A stretch of 64,000 nt of DNA from Oscillospiraceae bacterium. GTDB lineage: Bacteria > Bacillota > Clostridia > Oscillospirales > Oscillospiraceae. A program made the translations under genes and the position numbers. The first letter of the stretch is position 1. Every line of letters begins with the position of its first letter. Below the pieces are notes generated by a model. It saw nothing but the letters and a program-made list of their open reading frames with translations, did not search any database and had not been told where the DNA came from. The stretch spans positions 1-64,000 of the forward strand of contig SVMM01000016.1 of assembly GCA_015067435.1 (NCBI GenBank), written 5' to 3'. Below are positions 54,152 through 62,818 of this stretch, one piece after another.

Positions 54152-54582
54152 CAAAAAGCCGCCAAAACCTGCGGTTTTGGAATCCCTTTCCGATTGTCAC
54201 CATCGCTTGCCGCCGTCCGGCGCTCTATGTCGATACGCCGCTTCTCTCCTTGCGCTGACGCGCTCGTTCATCGATGCACATTATTGTGCGTCTGCGCGGC
54301 GGCGCCTGTCTTGGCTATAGCGGCAAGGTAATTGGCACCTGCGCAAACGTGCGGTGTCTATCCGCCGAGAGCGCGGAGCGGAGCGAGTGCGCACTGCACC
54401 ACCCTGCGGCTTTCATCCCCCCGAGGCGCGCGGTGCGGAGACGCACAGCATCGCGCACGGCAAAATGCAGCGGCAAGCGGAAAGAGGGAATACCTGTATC
54501 GTCCACGCTCGCGCCGAGCGGATTTGTGCGGCACCACCGGTGATTCGACGGCGCTTTTCCTTTCTTTGGAAGTCTGAAAACG

Positions 54583-54612
54583 GTTCTTTCCTTTTCCCGA
54601 AAAGGAAAGAAC
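54583..54612. repeat. Perfect inverted repeat GTTCTTTCCTTTT/AAAAGGAAAGAAC
   Basis: Thirteen-base arms around CCCG, just beyond the dut stop. On the minus strand no T-run follows, so this is more like a palindromic repeat than a standard terminator. Confidence 0.6.
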
Positions 54613-54626
54613 TGGTTTCAGAAAAC

Positions 54627-55064
54627 CTATTTTCCGGTGCTTCCGAACCCCCCCGCGCCGCGGGCGGTTTCGCTCAATTCATCCCGCTCCTCGAACTCCA
54701 TCGGCAGGTACGGCAGCAGCACGAGCTGCGCGATGCGCTCGCCGTGCTGAACGACGCGCGGCACGTCGCCGTCGTTGTGCAGCGCGACGATGTACTCGCC
54801 GCGGTAGTCGCTGTCGCACACGCCGACGCAGTTCGCGGGGCGCAGACCCTCCTTCGCCGCGAGGCCGCTGCGCGCGAACACCGCGCCGAACGTGCCCTCG
54901 GGCAGCGCGAGGGAAAGCCCCGTGCCGATCTTCACCGTCGCGTGCGGCGGGATCGTCACGTCGGCGTCAAGGCAGGCGTAAAGGTCGCAGCCCGCCGCGT
55001 CCGCGGAGCCGCGCGCCGGCAGGACGGCGCGCTCGTCCAGTTTTTTCACTTGCACCCTTGCCAT
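54627..55064 (-). CDS. dut: dUTP diphosphatase
   Basis: A 145-residue trimeric dUTPase, which hydrolyses dUTP to dUMP and keeps uracil out of DNA. The five motifs are visible: SADAAGCDLYA near residue 20, ARSGLA near 64, NCVGVCDSDYRGEY near 78, GERIAQLVL near 107 and GAGGFGSTGK at the end. The start at 55064 has GGGGAGG upstream. It is last in a minus-strand group of nucleotide genes (nrdD, acyltransferase, nrdG, dut). Confidence 0.93.
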   Translation of the reverse strand: MARVQVKKLDERAVLPARGSADAAGCDLYACLDADVTIPPHATVKIGTGLSLALPEGTFGAVFARSGLAAKEGLRPANCVGVCDSDYRGEYIVALHNDGDVPRVVQHGERIAQLVLLPYLPMEFEERDELSETARGAGGFGSTGK

Positions 55065-55090
55065 GATAATCCTCCCCGTGCTTTCGCACG

Positions 55091-55654
55091 CTATTCTTCC
55101 GTTTCGTGTCCCGCGCCGGAGAATTCCGGCGCGTTGTCGTTCCACAGGACGATCCGACCGGCCCTGCGCGTCTCGTTCATGTCGATGATCCGCTGGTTGG
55201 ACGAGCCGCGGAAGCGCAGCGAGATGTCGCGCCGCGCTTCGACGAAGGGGCCGTCCACCAGCACGTCGACGAGCGAGAGCATCTCGTCCGTCACCTCGCA
55301 GCGGGGGTGGGAGCCGTCGGCGAGCAGCGCCTCGTACGTGAAGCCCGTGTACGCCCAGACCGTCTTGCGCGGCAGCGCCGCGCGCACGACGCGCAGAAAC
55401 GGCGCCAGCGCGCGCTGGTTCTCCGGCTCGAACGGGTCGCCGCCGAGCAGCGTCAGGCCGTTGATGTAGCCGGGGGCGAGCATGGTGAGCAGCGTATCCT
55501 CCGTCTCGGCGGTGAAGGGCTGCCCGTAACAGAAGTCCCACGTCTCCGGCTGGAAGCAGCCCTTGCAGCGGTTGGTGCAGCCGGAGACGAACAGCGTCAC
55601 GCGCACACCCTCGCCGTTGGCGATATCGCAGTTTTTGATCTCTCCGTAATACAT
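55091..55654 (-). CDS. nrdG: Anaerobic ribonucleotide reductase activating protein
   Basis: A 187-residue radical-SAM enzyme that makes the glycyl radical on NrdD. The cluster motif is CTNRCKGCF near residues 26-34, preceded by EGVRVTLFVSG; GGDPFEPEN follows near 72. The tail is slightly longer than in the E. coli protein. It starts 3 bases after the acyltransferase gene and ends 26 bases before dut. Confidence 0.92.
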   Translation of the reverse strand: MYYGEIKNCDIANGEGVRVTLFVSGCTNRCKGCFQPETWDFCYGQPFTAETEDTLLTMLAPGYINGLTLLGGDPFEPENQRALAPFLRVVRAALPRKTVWAYTGFTYEALLADGSHPRCEVTDEMLSLVDVLVDGPFVEARRDISLRFRGSSNQRIIDMNETRRAGRIVLWNDNAPEFSGAGHETEE

Positions 55655-55657
55655 AGG

Positions 55658-56377
55658 CTATCCTTTCCCAAACACCCACAGACCCAGCATGGTCAACCCA
55701 TACAATACCGGCTGGTGTACCACATAGATGAGCAGGCTCCGGCGTCCCACGGCGGGGAAAAAGGGCACTTTCTTCTCGTAGAACCACTTGGGCAGGCGTC
55801 CCTCGCGGACGTATTTGCCCGCCCACGTGCCCAGCAGGAACACGAACGTCCACGGCAGCAGCGGAAAGTAGTCCGAGGAGAAGAAATCCGCCGTGATGAG
55901 CCCGAAGATCCACAGGTGCGGCGTCTCGGTCAGCTGTCCGTCGGCGAGCGGCGCGGTCGCGACGATGCAGACGGCGCACAGCAGCGGCACAAACCACGGG
56001 ACGCGGCGGTTCACGCCCTCCCAGAAGCGCTGCGTCAGCCCGTAGAGCAGCATGCACGTGCCCAGCAGGTGCAGCACGCCGAAGATAATGGGCAGGTCGA
56101 TGAGCGTGGTGACGAGCGTGATGACCAGCGCGATGCCCAGCGCCTTGAGCCCGCGCTTCGTGTTGCTGCGCGAGAAGTTGGAGCTGATGCCGGAGAGCAG
56201 GATGAACAGCCCGGCGAAAAAGTAATGCAGCGTGTTGAACACGGGGTTGGAGAACCACACCCACGGCACGCCGCAGAACGCGCACAGGTCGTAGAGAAAG
56301 TGATGGACGACCATCAGGCACAGGGCGAGCCCGCGCGCTGCGTCCATCAGCTCGATGCGTTGTTTGTTTTGTGACAT
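55658..56377 (-). CDS. HGSNAT-type membrane acyltransferase
   Basis: A 239-residue membrane protein with about seven helices, matching the catalytic domain family named after heparan-alpha-glucosaminide N-acetyltransferase. It starts RIELMDAARGLALCLMVVHHFLYD, with the conserved histidines, and has FAGLFILLSGISSNFSRSN near residue 54. It probably acetylates a sugar or cell-wall component at the membrane. It lies between nrdD and nrdG, tightly joined to nrdG (3 bases) but separated from nrdD by a terminator. Confidence 0.78.
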   Translation of the reverse strand: MSQNKQRIELMDAARGLALCLMVVHHFLYDLCAFCGVPWVWFSNPVFNTLHYFFAGLFILLSGISSNFSRSNTKRGLKALGIALVITLVTTLIDLPIIFGVLHLLGTCMLLYGLTQRFWEGVNRRVPWFVPLLCAVCIVATAPLADGQLTETPHLWIFGLITADFFSSDYFPLLPWTFVFLLGTWAGKYVREGRLPKWFYEKKVPFFPAVGRRSLLIYVVHQPVLYGLTMLGLWVFGKG

Positions 56378-56390
56378 AAAAGCCTCTTCT

Positions 56391-56426
56391 CAAAAGCAAA
56401 GGCGGCGTTCGCCGCCTTTGCTTTTG
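56391..56426 (-). terminator. Terminator after nrdD
   Basis: CAAAAGCAAAGGCGGC pairs perfectly with GCCGCCTTTGCTTTTG around a 4-base loop. It can act on nrdD transcripts before the acyltransferase gene. Confidence 0.85.
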
Positions 56427-56435
56427 AAGTATGGA

Positions 56436-58634
56436 TTATAAATGGAGCACGCGTTCCTTGATCTCCTGCGTGCGGCCCTGGTTCCAGAACTGCGTGCCGA
56501 TGTAGCCGCAGGTGCGCCGCGCGACGTTCATCTTGTCCTGATCGGTGTTGCCGCAGCGCGGGCACTTCCAGATCAGCTTGCCGCCCTCGTCCACGATGTC
56601 GATCTCGCCGTCCCAGCCGCAGACCTGACAGTAGTCGCTCTTGGTGTTCAGCTCGGCGTAGATGATGTTGTCGTAGATGAACTTCATCACCTGCAAAACC
56701 GCTTCCAGATTCTGCTGCATGTTCGGCACCTCGACGTAGCTGATGGCGCCGCCGGGGGAGAGGTGCTGGAACTCCGCCTCGAACTTGAGCTTGTCGAAGG
56801 CGTTGATCTGCTCGGTGACGTGGACGTGGTAGCTGTTGGTGATGTAGCCCTTGTCCGTGATGCCCTCGATGACGCCGAAGCGCTTTTGCAGGCACTTGGC
56901 GAACTTGTAGGTCGTGGACTCCAAGGGCGTTCCGTAGATGGAGAAGTCGATGTTCTCCTTGTCCTTCCAGCGCTTGCAGGCGTCGTTCATGTACTGCATG
57001 ATCTGGAGGGCGAAGGGCTTCGCTGCGGGGTCGGTGTGGCTCTTGCCGGTCATGTACTTCACGCACTCGTACAGCCCCGCGTAGCCCAGCGAGATCGTGG
57101 AATAGCCGTTGTAGAGCAGCTTGTCGATCGGCTCGCCCTTCTGGAGCCGCGCGATCGCGCCGTGCTGCCAGAGGATCGGCGCGGCGTCGGAAAGCGTGCC
57201 CTTGAGCCGTTCGTGCCGGCACATCAGCGCGCGGTAGCACAGGTCGAGCCGCTCGTCGAAGATCTGCCAGAACTTCTCAATGTTGCCGCCGGAGGAAAGC
57301 GCGATGTCGGGCAGGTTGAGCGTCACGACGCCCTGGTTGAAGCGCCCGTAGTACTTGTGCTTGCCCGGCTCGTAATTGCGGGCGTTGGCGATGTTGCCGA
57401 CGCCCGCGTCGGTGAATCGGTCGGGCGTGAGGAAGCTGCGGCAGCCCATGCAGGTATAGACGTCGCCCTTGAGCTCAAGCATCTTCTTCTCGCTGATGTA
57501 ATCCGGCACCATGCGCCGCGCCGTGCATTTTGCGGCGAGCTGCGTGAGATAATAGTAGGGGGAATCCTCGTGGATGTTGTCCTCCTCCAGCACGTAGATG
57601 AGCTTCGGGAACGCGGGCGTCACCCAGACGCCCTGCTCGTTCTTCACGCCCTCGTAGCGCTGCTCCAGCGTTTCCTCGATGATAAGCGCGAGGTCGTGCT
57701 TCTCCTGCTCGCTGCGCGCTTCGCCGAGGTACATGAACACCGTGATGAACGGCGCCTGGCCGTTGGTGGTGAGCAGCGTCACGACCTGGTACTGGATGGT
57801 CTGCACGCCGCGGCGGATCTCCTCGCGCAGGCGCTTTTCGGTGATCTCGGCGATTTTCTCCTCGCCGGGCATAAAGCCGATGTCCGCCATCTCGGACAGC
57901 ACGCTCTTGCGGATCTTCTTGCGGCTGACGTCGACAAACGGCGCGAGGTGCGTGAGCGAAATGCTCTGCCCGCCGTACTGGTTCGAGGCGACCTGCGCGA
58001 CGATCTGGGTCGCGATGTTGCAGGCGGTGGCGAAGGAGTGGGGCTTCTCGATCAGCGTGCCGGTGATGACCGTGCCGTTCTGGAGCATGTCCTCCAGATT
58101 CACGAGGTCGCAGTTGTGCATGTGCTGGGCGTAGTAATCCGTGTCGTGGAAGTGGATGATGCCCTCCTCGTGCGCCTTGACGATGTCCTCGGGCAGCAGC
58201 AGGCGCGCGGCGAGGTCGCGGGAGACCTCGCCCGCCATGTAGTCGCGCTGGGTGGAGTTGACGACGGGATTTTTGTTGGAGTTCTCCTGCTTCGCCTCCT
58301 CGTTGTTGCACTCGATCAGCGAGAGGATGCGGTCGTCCGTCGTGTTCGCCCTGCGCACGAGCGAACGGCTGTAGCGGTAGGTGATGTAGCGCTTGGCGAC
58401 CTCATACGCGCCGTGCGCCATGATATGCGTCTCGACCAGGTCCTGGATCTCCTCCACAGTGGGCGCACGGTCGAGCTTTTGCAGCTCCAGCTCCACGCTC
58501 TCCGCGATGCGCCGGATCTGCACCGGCGTCATGCGCTCCGCTTCGTCCACCACGTCGTTCGCCTTGGTCACGGCGGCGATGATTTTGACGATATCGAACG
58601 CGACCTCCGCGCCGTTTCGCTTGATGACTTTCAT
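56436..58634 (-). CDS. nrdD: Anaerobic ribonucleoside-triphosphate reductase
   Basis: A 732-residue oxygen-sensitive enzyme that reduces NTPs to dNTPs using a glycyl radical. Residues 1-95 are an ATP cone (MKVIKRNGAEVAFDIVKI). The barrel has HFHDTDYYAQHMHNCDL near residue 160 and SLTHLAPFVDVSRKK near 225. The zinc site is CQVCGWDGE with CPRCGN near 670-695, and the radical glycine is in RRTCGYIG near 713. The start at 58634 has AAAGGGG upstream. An NrdR box lies in its promoter. Confidence 0.94.
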   Translation of the reverse strand: MKVIKRNGAEVAFDIVKIIAAVTKANDVVDEAERMTPVQIRRIAESVELELQKLDRAPTVEEIQDLVETHIMAHGAYEVAKRYITYRYSRSLVRRANTTDDRILSLIECNNEEAKQENSNKNPVVNSTQRDYMAGEVSRDLAARLLLPEDIVKAHEEGIIHFHDTDYYAQHMHNCDLVNLEDMLQNGTVITGTLIEKPHSFATACNIATQIVAQVASNQYGGQSISLTHLAPFVDVSRKKIRKSVLSEMADIGFMPGEEKIAEITEKRLREEIRRGVQTIQYQVVTLLTTNGQAPFITVFMYLGEARSEQEKHDLALIIEETLEQRYEGVKNEQGVWVTPAFPKLIYVLEEDNIHEDSPYYYLTQLAAKCTARRMVPDYISEKKMLELKGDVYTCMGCRSFLTPDRFTDAGVGNIANARNYEPGKHKYYGRFNQGVVTLNLPDIALSSGGNIEKFWQIFDERLDLCYRALMCRHERLKGTLSDAAPILWQHGAIARLQKGEPIDKLLYNGYSTISLGYAGLYECVKYMTGKSHTDPAAKPFALQIMQYMNDACKRWKDKENIDFSIYGTPLESTTYKFAKCLQKRFGVIEGITDKGYITNSYHVHVTEQINAFDKLKFEAEFQHLSPGGAISYVEVPNMQQNLEAVLQVMKFIYDNIIYAELNTKSDYCQVCGWDGEIDIVDEGGKLIWKCPRCGNTDQDKMNVARRTCGYIGTQFWNQGRTQEIKERVLHL

Positions 58635-58661
58635 ACAGATTGCCCCTTTATTTGAATGTAA

Positions 58662-58677
58662 ACACAATATGTTGTGG
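58662..58677 (-). promoter_or_regulatory. NrdR box upstream of nrdD
   Basis: ACACAATATGTTGTGG closely matches the palindromic NrdR consensus (acaCwAtATaTwGtgt). A weaker candidate centred about 33 bases upstream (around 58695-58710) overlaps the -10 element; paired boxes are typical. Confidence 0.65.
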
Positions 58678-58698
58678 TGCTAACGCAAATGCAACCAC

Positions 58699-58728
58699 AT
58701 TATATGCGTCGCTGTGGAAGCCTGTCAA
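58699..58728 (-). promoter_or_regulatory. Promoter of nrdD
   Basis: On the minus strand TTGACA (58723-58728) and TATAAT (58699-58704) have an 18-base spacer, both perfect hexamers. Confidence 0.8.
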
Positions 58729-58778
58729 GTGCCAGTGCAAAAATATTTCGACATTCTGCTTTTTTGTGTAATTTGACC

Positions 58779-58807
58779 TTGAAAACGGGCGTGTTTTCTG
58801 CTAACAT
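58779..58807 (+). promoter_or_regulatory. Promoter of the membrane protein gene at 58872
   Basis: TTGAAA (58779-58784) and TAACAT (58802-58807) are 17 bases apart. Confidence 0.55.
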
Positions 58808-58871
58808 ATCTAAGAATGGGCGGTTGCGCCCGTCCGTAATGGAAATAGAGCCTTTTGGAGGATAGAGATAG

Positions 58872-59639
58872 ATGGCAACGAATCCCAATGAAAAGCGCGC
58901 CGCGCGCCAGCGGAAGAGCGATCGCAATATGAACCGGGCGGTGATCCTGCTGACGGCGGGGCTTGTCGCGGAATGGTATCTGCTGATGGCGGACCGCTAC
59001 TATGCGCGCGGCGAGGTCAAGCAGGTGGTCGCGTGGTACGACTATTTCGGCGTGATGCGCTGGATCGGCCTTGCCGTGCTGATCGCGGGCGTGGTTCTTC
59101 TCGCGCAGCGCGCGAAAAAGAGCTGGTTCGCTCCGGCGGGCGCCGCTCTGGCGGGCGTCGGCGGCTTCTTCGCGTTCACGTCGGAGGCGATGCGCCACGT
59201 CTATCCCACCAGCGTCACGGTGATGTGCGTGTTCATCCCGGTCGTGCTGATCCTGTGCATCATTTACCTGTTCTATCAGGCGGAGTTTTCGGTGCAGGCG
59301 ACGGCGCTTGCGATGGCGCTGTTCGCGCTGGTGCTGCTCAGCCGCTCCGGAACGGGCGTCGTCAAATTCTGCGCGGTGATCGCCATTCTCGGCGTGCTGG
59401 CGCTGCTCGCGTGCACGCTCGTGCTGAAGAAGAACGGCGGCGTGCTGAAGCTGGGCAAGACGTCGCAGCGCGTCTTTCCGGCGAACATGGATTACCGGCT
59501 GACGCTGGGCGTGCTGGCGCTGTGCCTGGTGCTGGTGGCGGTGGCGCTCGCCGCCGCGACGACGGCGTTCTACGCCACATGGGCGCTCGCGGTGCTGGCG
59601 TTCGCGCTGGCGGTGTATTACACCATCAAGCTCATGTGA
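58872..59639 (+). CDS. Multi-pass membrane protein of unknown function
   Basis: A 255-residue protein with a basic N-terminus (residues 1-20) and about seven or eight hydrophobic helices: roughly 22-40, 62-80, 86-103, 116-134, 140-157, 162-182, 206-226 and 230-250. No catalytic or transport motif is recognised. It has a TGGAGGATAGAG site, its own promoter and a terminator, so it is a single-gene unit. Function cannot be assigned. Confidence 0.7.
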   Translation: MATNPNEKRAARQRKSDRNMNRAVILLTAGLVAEWYLLMADRYYARGEVKQVVAWYDYFGVMRWIGLAVLIAGVVLLAQRAKKSWFAPAGAALAGVGGFFAFTSEAMRHVYPTSVTVMCVFIPVVLILCIIYLFYQAEFSVQATALAMALFALVLLSRSGTGVVKFCAVIAILGVLALLACTLVLKKNGGVLKLGKTSQRVFPANMDYRLTLGVLALCLVLVAVALAAATTAFYATWALAVLAFALAVYYTIKLM

Positions 59640-59664
59640 GGCGCGGTTTTCAAACAAAACAGGG

Positions 59665-59696
59665 GAACGGTACGCGAAAGCGCGCCGTTCTTTTTT
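59665..59696 (+). terminator. Terminator after the membrane protein gene
   Basis: GAACGG-(TA)-CGC and GCG-(CG)-CCGTTC form a stem with an inner mismatch, followed by TTTTTT. Confidence 0.85.
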
Positions 59697-59812
59697 ATGT
59701 TCTCGGCAAGTTGACGATTTTCGGCTTCCAACTTCTGGAGACTTGATTTTATGACAAAAATGACTAAAATAGTAGGCAGCGCAAATTCCAAAAAACAGAA
59801 GGAGGAAACAGT

Positions 59813-62074
59813 ATGAAGAATTTCCGCAAGCAATTGTCCCTGCTGCTGGCGCTGGTCATGGTATTTGGCCTGATGAGCGTCGGCACGTGGGCCGCCTACG
59901 AGGTGACCGCCGAGACCAAGGCGCTCGCCGACGTCCCGGCAGACCTCACGGGCAAAACCGTGATCCTGCACTCCAACGATGTCCATGGCCAGATCGACGG
60001 CTATGCCTACATCGCCGCCCTCAAGGCGGAGCTTGTCAAGCGCGGCGCCGAGGTCATCCTCGCCGACGCGGGCGATTTCAGCCAGGGCGACCCCTATGTC
60101 AGCTTTTACAAGGGCGCTTCCGCCATCGAGATGATGAATGCCGCGGGCTATGACGTCGTCACGCTCGGCAACCACGAGTTTGACTACGGCTATGACCAGC
60201 TGATGGACAACCTCAGCAAGGCGAATTTCAAGGTCATCTGCGCGGACGTGCTCAAGGACGGCAAGAGCATCCTTGACCCGACCTGTATCTATGAGACCAA
60301 GGGCGGCGTAAAGATCGGCTTCTTCGGCATGGAGACCCCGGAGACCCAGACCAAGGTCAACCCCAGCTATGTCCGGGACATCACGTTCCTTTCCAACTCC
60401 GAGGGCAAGACCGAGCTGTTTGACTGCGCTAAGGCACAGGTCGAAGCGCTGAAGAAGGAAGGCGCTGACATCATCATCGGCCTTGTCCACCTCGGCGTCG
60501 ATCTGGAATCCGCTGCCGACAGCCACCGCAGCGCCGATCTGCTCGACAAGGTCGAGGGCATCGACCTGCTGATCGACGGACACTCCCACACGGTCATGAC
60601 CGCCGGCGAGAAAGACGCGGCGATCCAGTCCACCGGCACCAAGTTTGCCAACATCGGCGTGGTCGTCATCGACGACGCCAGCAAGAAGATCGAGTCCCGC
60701 TTCCTGATCGCCACCAAGGTCATGGGCGGCGAGGACAACAAGGAAGTTCTCAGCGAGCTTGACAAGGACGCCGACGTCGCTGCCGCCGCGAAGAAGATCG
60801 CGGACGAGGTTGACGCCAAGTACGGCGCGGTGTTTGCCAAGAGCGAAGTCGAGCTCAACGGCGGCGCGAAGGTTCCCGGCGGTAACCGCAACAGCGAGAC
60901 CAACAACGGCGACCTCATCACCGAGGCCATGCTGTGGAGCGTCTTGAAGGAGGAAGGCGCCGTAACGGTCGATAAGGATCATGTGGTCGCCATCACGAAC
61001 GGCGGCGGCATCCGCGCGGCGATCAAGGTCGGCGACGTCACGATGAAGGACGTCAACACGGTTCTGCCGTTCGGCAACACCGTCGCGGTCGTCTACGTCA
61101 CCGGCGCGGAGCTGCTCGAGGCGCTCGAGGCTTCCACGTTCTGCACCCCTGACTATGTGGGCGGTTTCCCGCAGACCACCGGCATCAAGTGGACGCTCGA
61201 TACGACCAAGGAGTTTGACGCGAACGACGAGACCTATCCCGGCTCCACCTACTATGGCCCCAAGACCATTAACCGCGTCACCATTGAGAGCATCAACGGC
61301 AAGGCGTTTGACAAGGACGCCACCTATGCCGTCGTGACGAACAACTTCTGCGCCGACGGCGGCGACACCTATTATGCCTTTGCCGCGGCGAGCGCCCAGT
61401 TCGACACCGGTATTCCTCTGGACGAGGCGGTCATGGAGTATGTTGAGACCGTGCTCGGCGGCGTGATCTCCGCCTCCGACTACGCCTTCTCCGACGGCGA
61501 GCAGACCCAGATCCCCGCTGCCGTCAACGTGAGCGGCTTCACCGATGTGGACGCCTCCCTGTGGTATGCCGAGGCGATCAAGTATGTCACCACCAACAAG
61601 ATCATGATCGGCACCGGCGCCGGCCAGTTCGCGCCCCACACCAACATTACCCGCGCCATGGTCATGAAGCTCATCGCCAACATGGCGGGCGCCGACACCA
61701 CCCCCGCCGCGGGCGAGGAGTGGTACGCCAAGGCGGTCGAGTGGGCGAAGGCGAACGGCATCTCCGACGGCTCCGACCCGACCAGCCCCTGCAAGCGCGA
61801 GGACTTCGCCGTCATGCTCTACAACTACGTCAAGAGCCAGGGCGCTGGCTTCACGGGCGCTTGGATGTTCCGTCTGGAGAACCCCGACGCCGACCAGATC
61901 AGCGAGGCTGCCGACGAGGCGATGCACTGGATGGTCATGAACAAGATCCTCAACGGCGACGAGCAGGGCAGACTGCTTCCGCAGAGCTATGCCACCCGCG
62001 CCCAGATGGCTCAGATCCTTCTGAACATCTCCAAGAGCGTTCTTGCTCCCGCCGCGGCGGACCCGGCGGCCTGA
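59813..62074 (+). CDS. SLH-anchored 5'-nucleotidase (UshA-like)
   Basis: A 753-residue exported enzyme. Residues 1-28 are a signal peptide ending in TWAA. The metallophosphatase domain (about 50-330) has HSNDVHGQID, DAGDFSQGDP, LGNHEFDYGYD and DGHSHTVM, the two-metal site of 5'-nucleotidases. The C-terminal substrate domain (about 345-560) has NNGDLITEAML and ITNGGGIRAAI. Three SLH units (about 565-740; FTDVDASLWYAEAIKYV and AHTNITRAMVMK-like turns) anchor it to the wall. It should release nucleosides and phosphate from extracellular nucleotides. Confidence 0.9.
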   Translation: MKNFRKQLSLLLALVMVFGLMSVGTWAAYEVTAETKALADVPADLTGKTVILHSNDVHGQIDGYAYIAALKAELVKRGAEVILADAGDFSQGDPYVSFYKGASAIEMMNAAGYDVVTLGNHEFDYGYDQLMDNLSKANFKVICADVLKDGKSILDPTCIYETKGGVKIGFFGMETPETQTKVNPSYVRDITFLSNSEGKTELFDCAKAQVEALKKEGADIIIGLVHLGVDLESAADSHRSADLLDKVEGIDLLIDGHSHTVMTAGEKDAAIQSTGTKFANIGVVVIDDASKKIESRFLIATKVMGGEDNKEVLSELDKDADVAAAAKKIADEVDAKYGAVFAKSEVELNGGAKVPGGNRNSETNNGDLITEAMLWSVLKEEGAVTVDKDHVVAITNGGGIRAAIKVGDVTMKDVNTVLPFGNTVAVVYVTGAELLEALEASTFCTPDYVGGFPQTTGIKWTLDTTKEFDANDETYPGSTYYGPKTINRVTIESINGKAFDKDATYAVVTNNFCADGGDTYYAFAAASAQFDTGIPLDEAVMEYVETVLGGVISASDYAFSDGEQTQIPAAVNVSGFTDVDASLWYAEAIKYVTTNKIMIGTGAGQFAPHTNITRAMVMKLIANMAGADTTPAAGEEWYAKAVEWAKANGISDGSDPTSPCKREDFAVMLYNYVKSQGAGFTGAWMFRLENPDADQISEAADEAMHWMVMNKILNGDEQGRLLPQSYATRAQMAQILLNISKSVLAPAAADPAA

Positions 62075-62090
62075 TCCAAGCATAATAATA

Positions 62091-62123
62091 AAGAAGAGCT
62101 TCCGTGAGGAAGCTCTTCTTTTA
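62091..62123. terminator. Bidirectional terminator between the nucleotidase and recR
   Basis: AAGAAGAGCTTCC pairs with GGAAGCTCTTCTT around GTGA, with A- and T-rich flanks. Confidence 0.9.
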
Positions 62124-62133
62124 ATCTCGCTTT

Positions 62134-62733
62134 TCAGATCTCCCTTCGCCCCTCCAGCGCGCGCATCAGCGTCGCGTCGTCGGCAAATTCCAGATGCCCG
62201 CCCACGGGGATGCCGTAGGCGAGGCGCGTCACCTTCACGCCGAAGGGGCGCAGCAGCCGCGCGAGATACATCGCCGTCGCCTCGCCCTCCGTGTCCGGGT
62301 TCGTCGCCATGATGACCTCGCTGACGCCGCCCTGTGCCACGCGGTCGAGCAGGGGCTTGATCTCCAGATCGTCCGGACCGACGTGGTTCATCGGCGAGAT
62401 CACGCCGTGGAGCACGTGATAGCGCCCGCCAAATTCGCGGGAGCGCTCGATCGCCGCCACGTCGCGCGGGTCGGCGACGACGCAGACCGTCGTCTCGTCG
62501 CGCTTGGGGGACGAGCAGATGGGGCACAGGCCCCCGTCGGTCAGGTTGCGGCAGACGGGGCAGAACGTCACCGTCTTCTTCGCCGTCACGATGGCGTCGG
62601 CAAACGCCTGCGCATCCTCCGGCGAAAGGTTCAGCACGTGGAACGCCAGACGCTGGGCGCTCTTGCTGCCGATGCCCGGCAACCGCGCGAATTGTTCGAC
62701 CAGCGCCTCCAGCGCCGCGGGAAAAAACTCCAT
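62134..62733 (-). CDS. recR: Recombination protein RecR
   Basis: A 199-residue RecFOR-pathway protein that helps load RecA at gaps. It has the helix-hairpin-helix near residue 18 (RLPGIGSKSAQRLAFHVL), the zinc finger FCPVCRNLTDGGLCPICSS near 57, and a Toprim domain with VADPRDVAAIERS near 85 and ATNPDTEGEATAMYL near 143. The length is exactly typical. It is usually beside dnaX and ybaB, which are absent here; rpe is the upstream neighbour instead. Confidence 0.95.
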   Translation of the reverse strand: MEFFPAALEALVEQFARLPGIGSKSAQRLAFHVLNLSPEDAQAFADAIVTAKKTVTFCPVCRNLTDGGLCPICSSPKRDETTVCVVADPRDVAAIERSREFGGRYHVLHGVISPMNHVGPDDLEIKPLLDRVAQGGVSEVIMATNPDTEGEATAMYLARLLRPFGVKVTRLAYGIPVGGHLEFADDATLMRALEGRREI

Positions 62734-62818
62734 AGGAAACCGTCCTTATAATATGGTATACAATGCCGGAACCGGCAAAAATCCTGTACTTAAATGTGCA
62801 GGTACAATACAGAACAAA

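Larger units (their letters stand above)
54020..54626. other. 600-base intergenic region with hairpins, no gene recognised
   Basis: The region is very GC-rich and its open frames have no family resemblance. It contains two perfect inverted repeats (listed separately) and degenerate repeats of the type GCCTGCGGGCG. It lies downstream of both flanking genes, so it has to terminate transcription from each side. Confidence 0.6.

Noticed and set aside
54354..55469. A 371-codon plus-strand frame running from the hairpin-rich gap into dut and nrdG
   Set aside because: It opposes two clear genes and the gap part is low-complexity Arg-rich sequence.
59618..62527. A 969-codon minus-strand open frame opposite the SLH nucleotidase
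   Set aside because: It mirrors a gene with intact catalytic motifs and has no ribosome site or recognisable domain.
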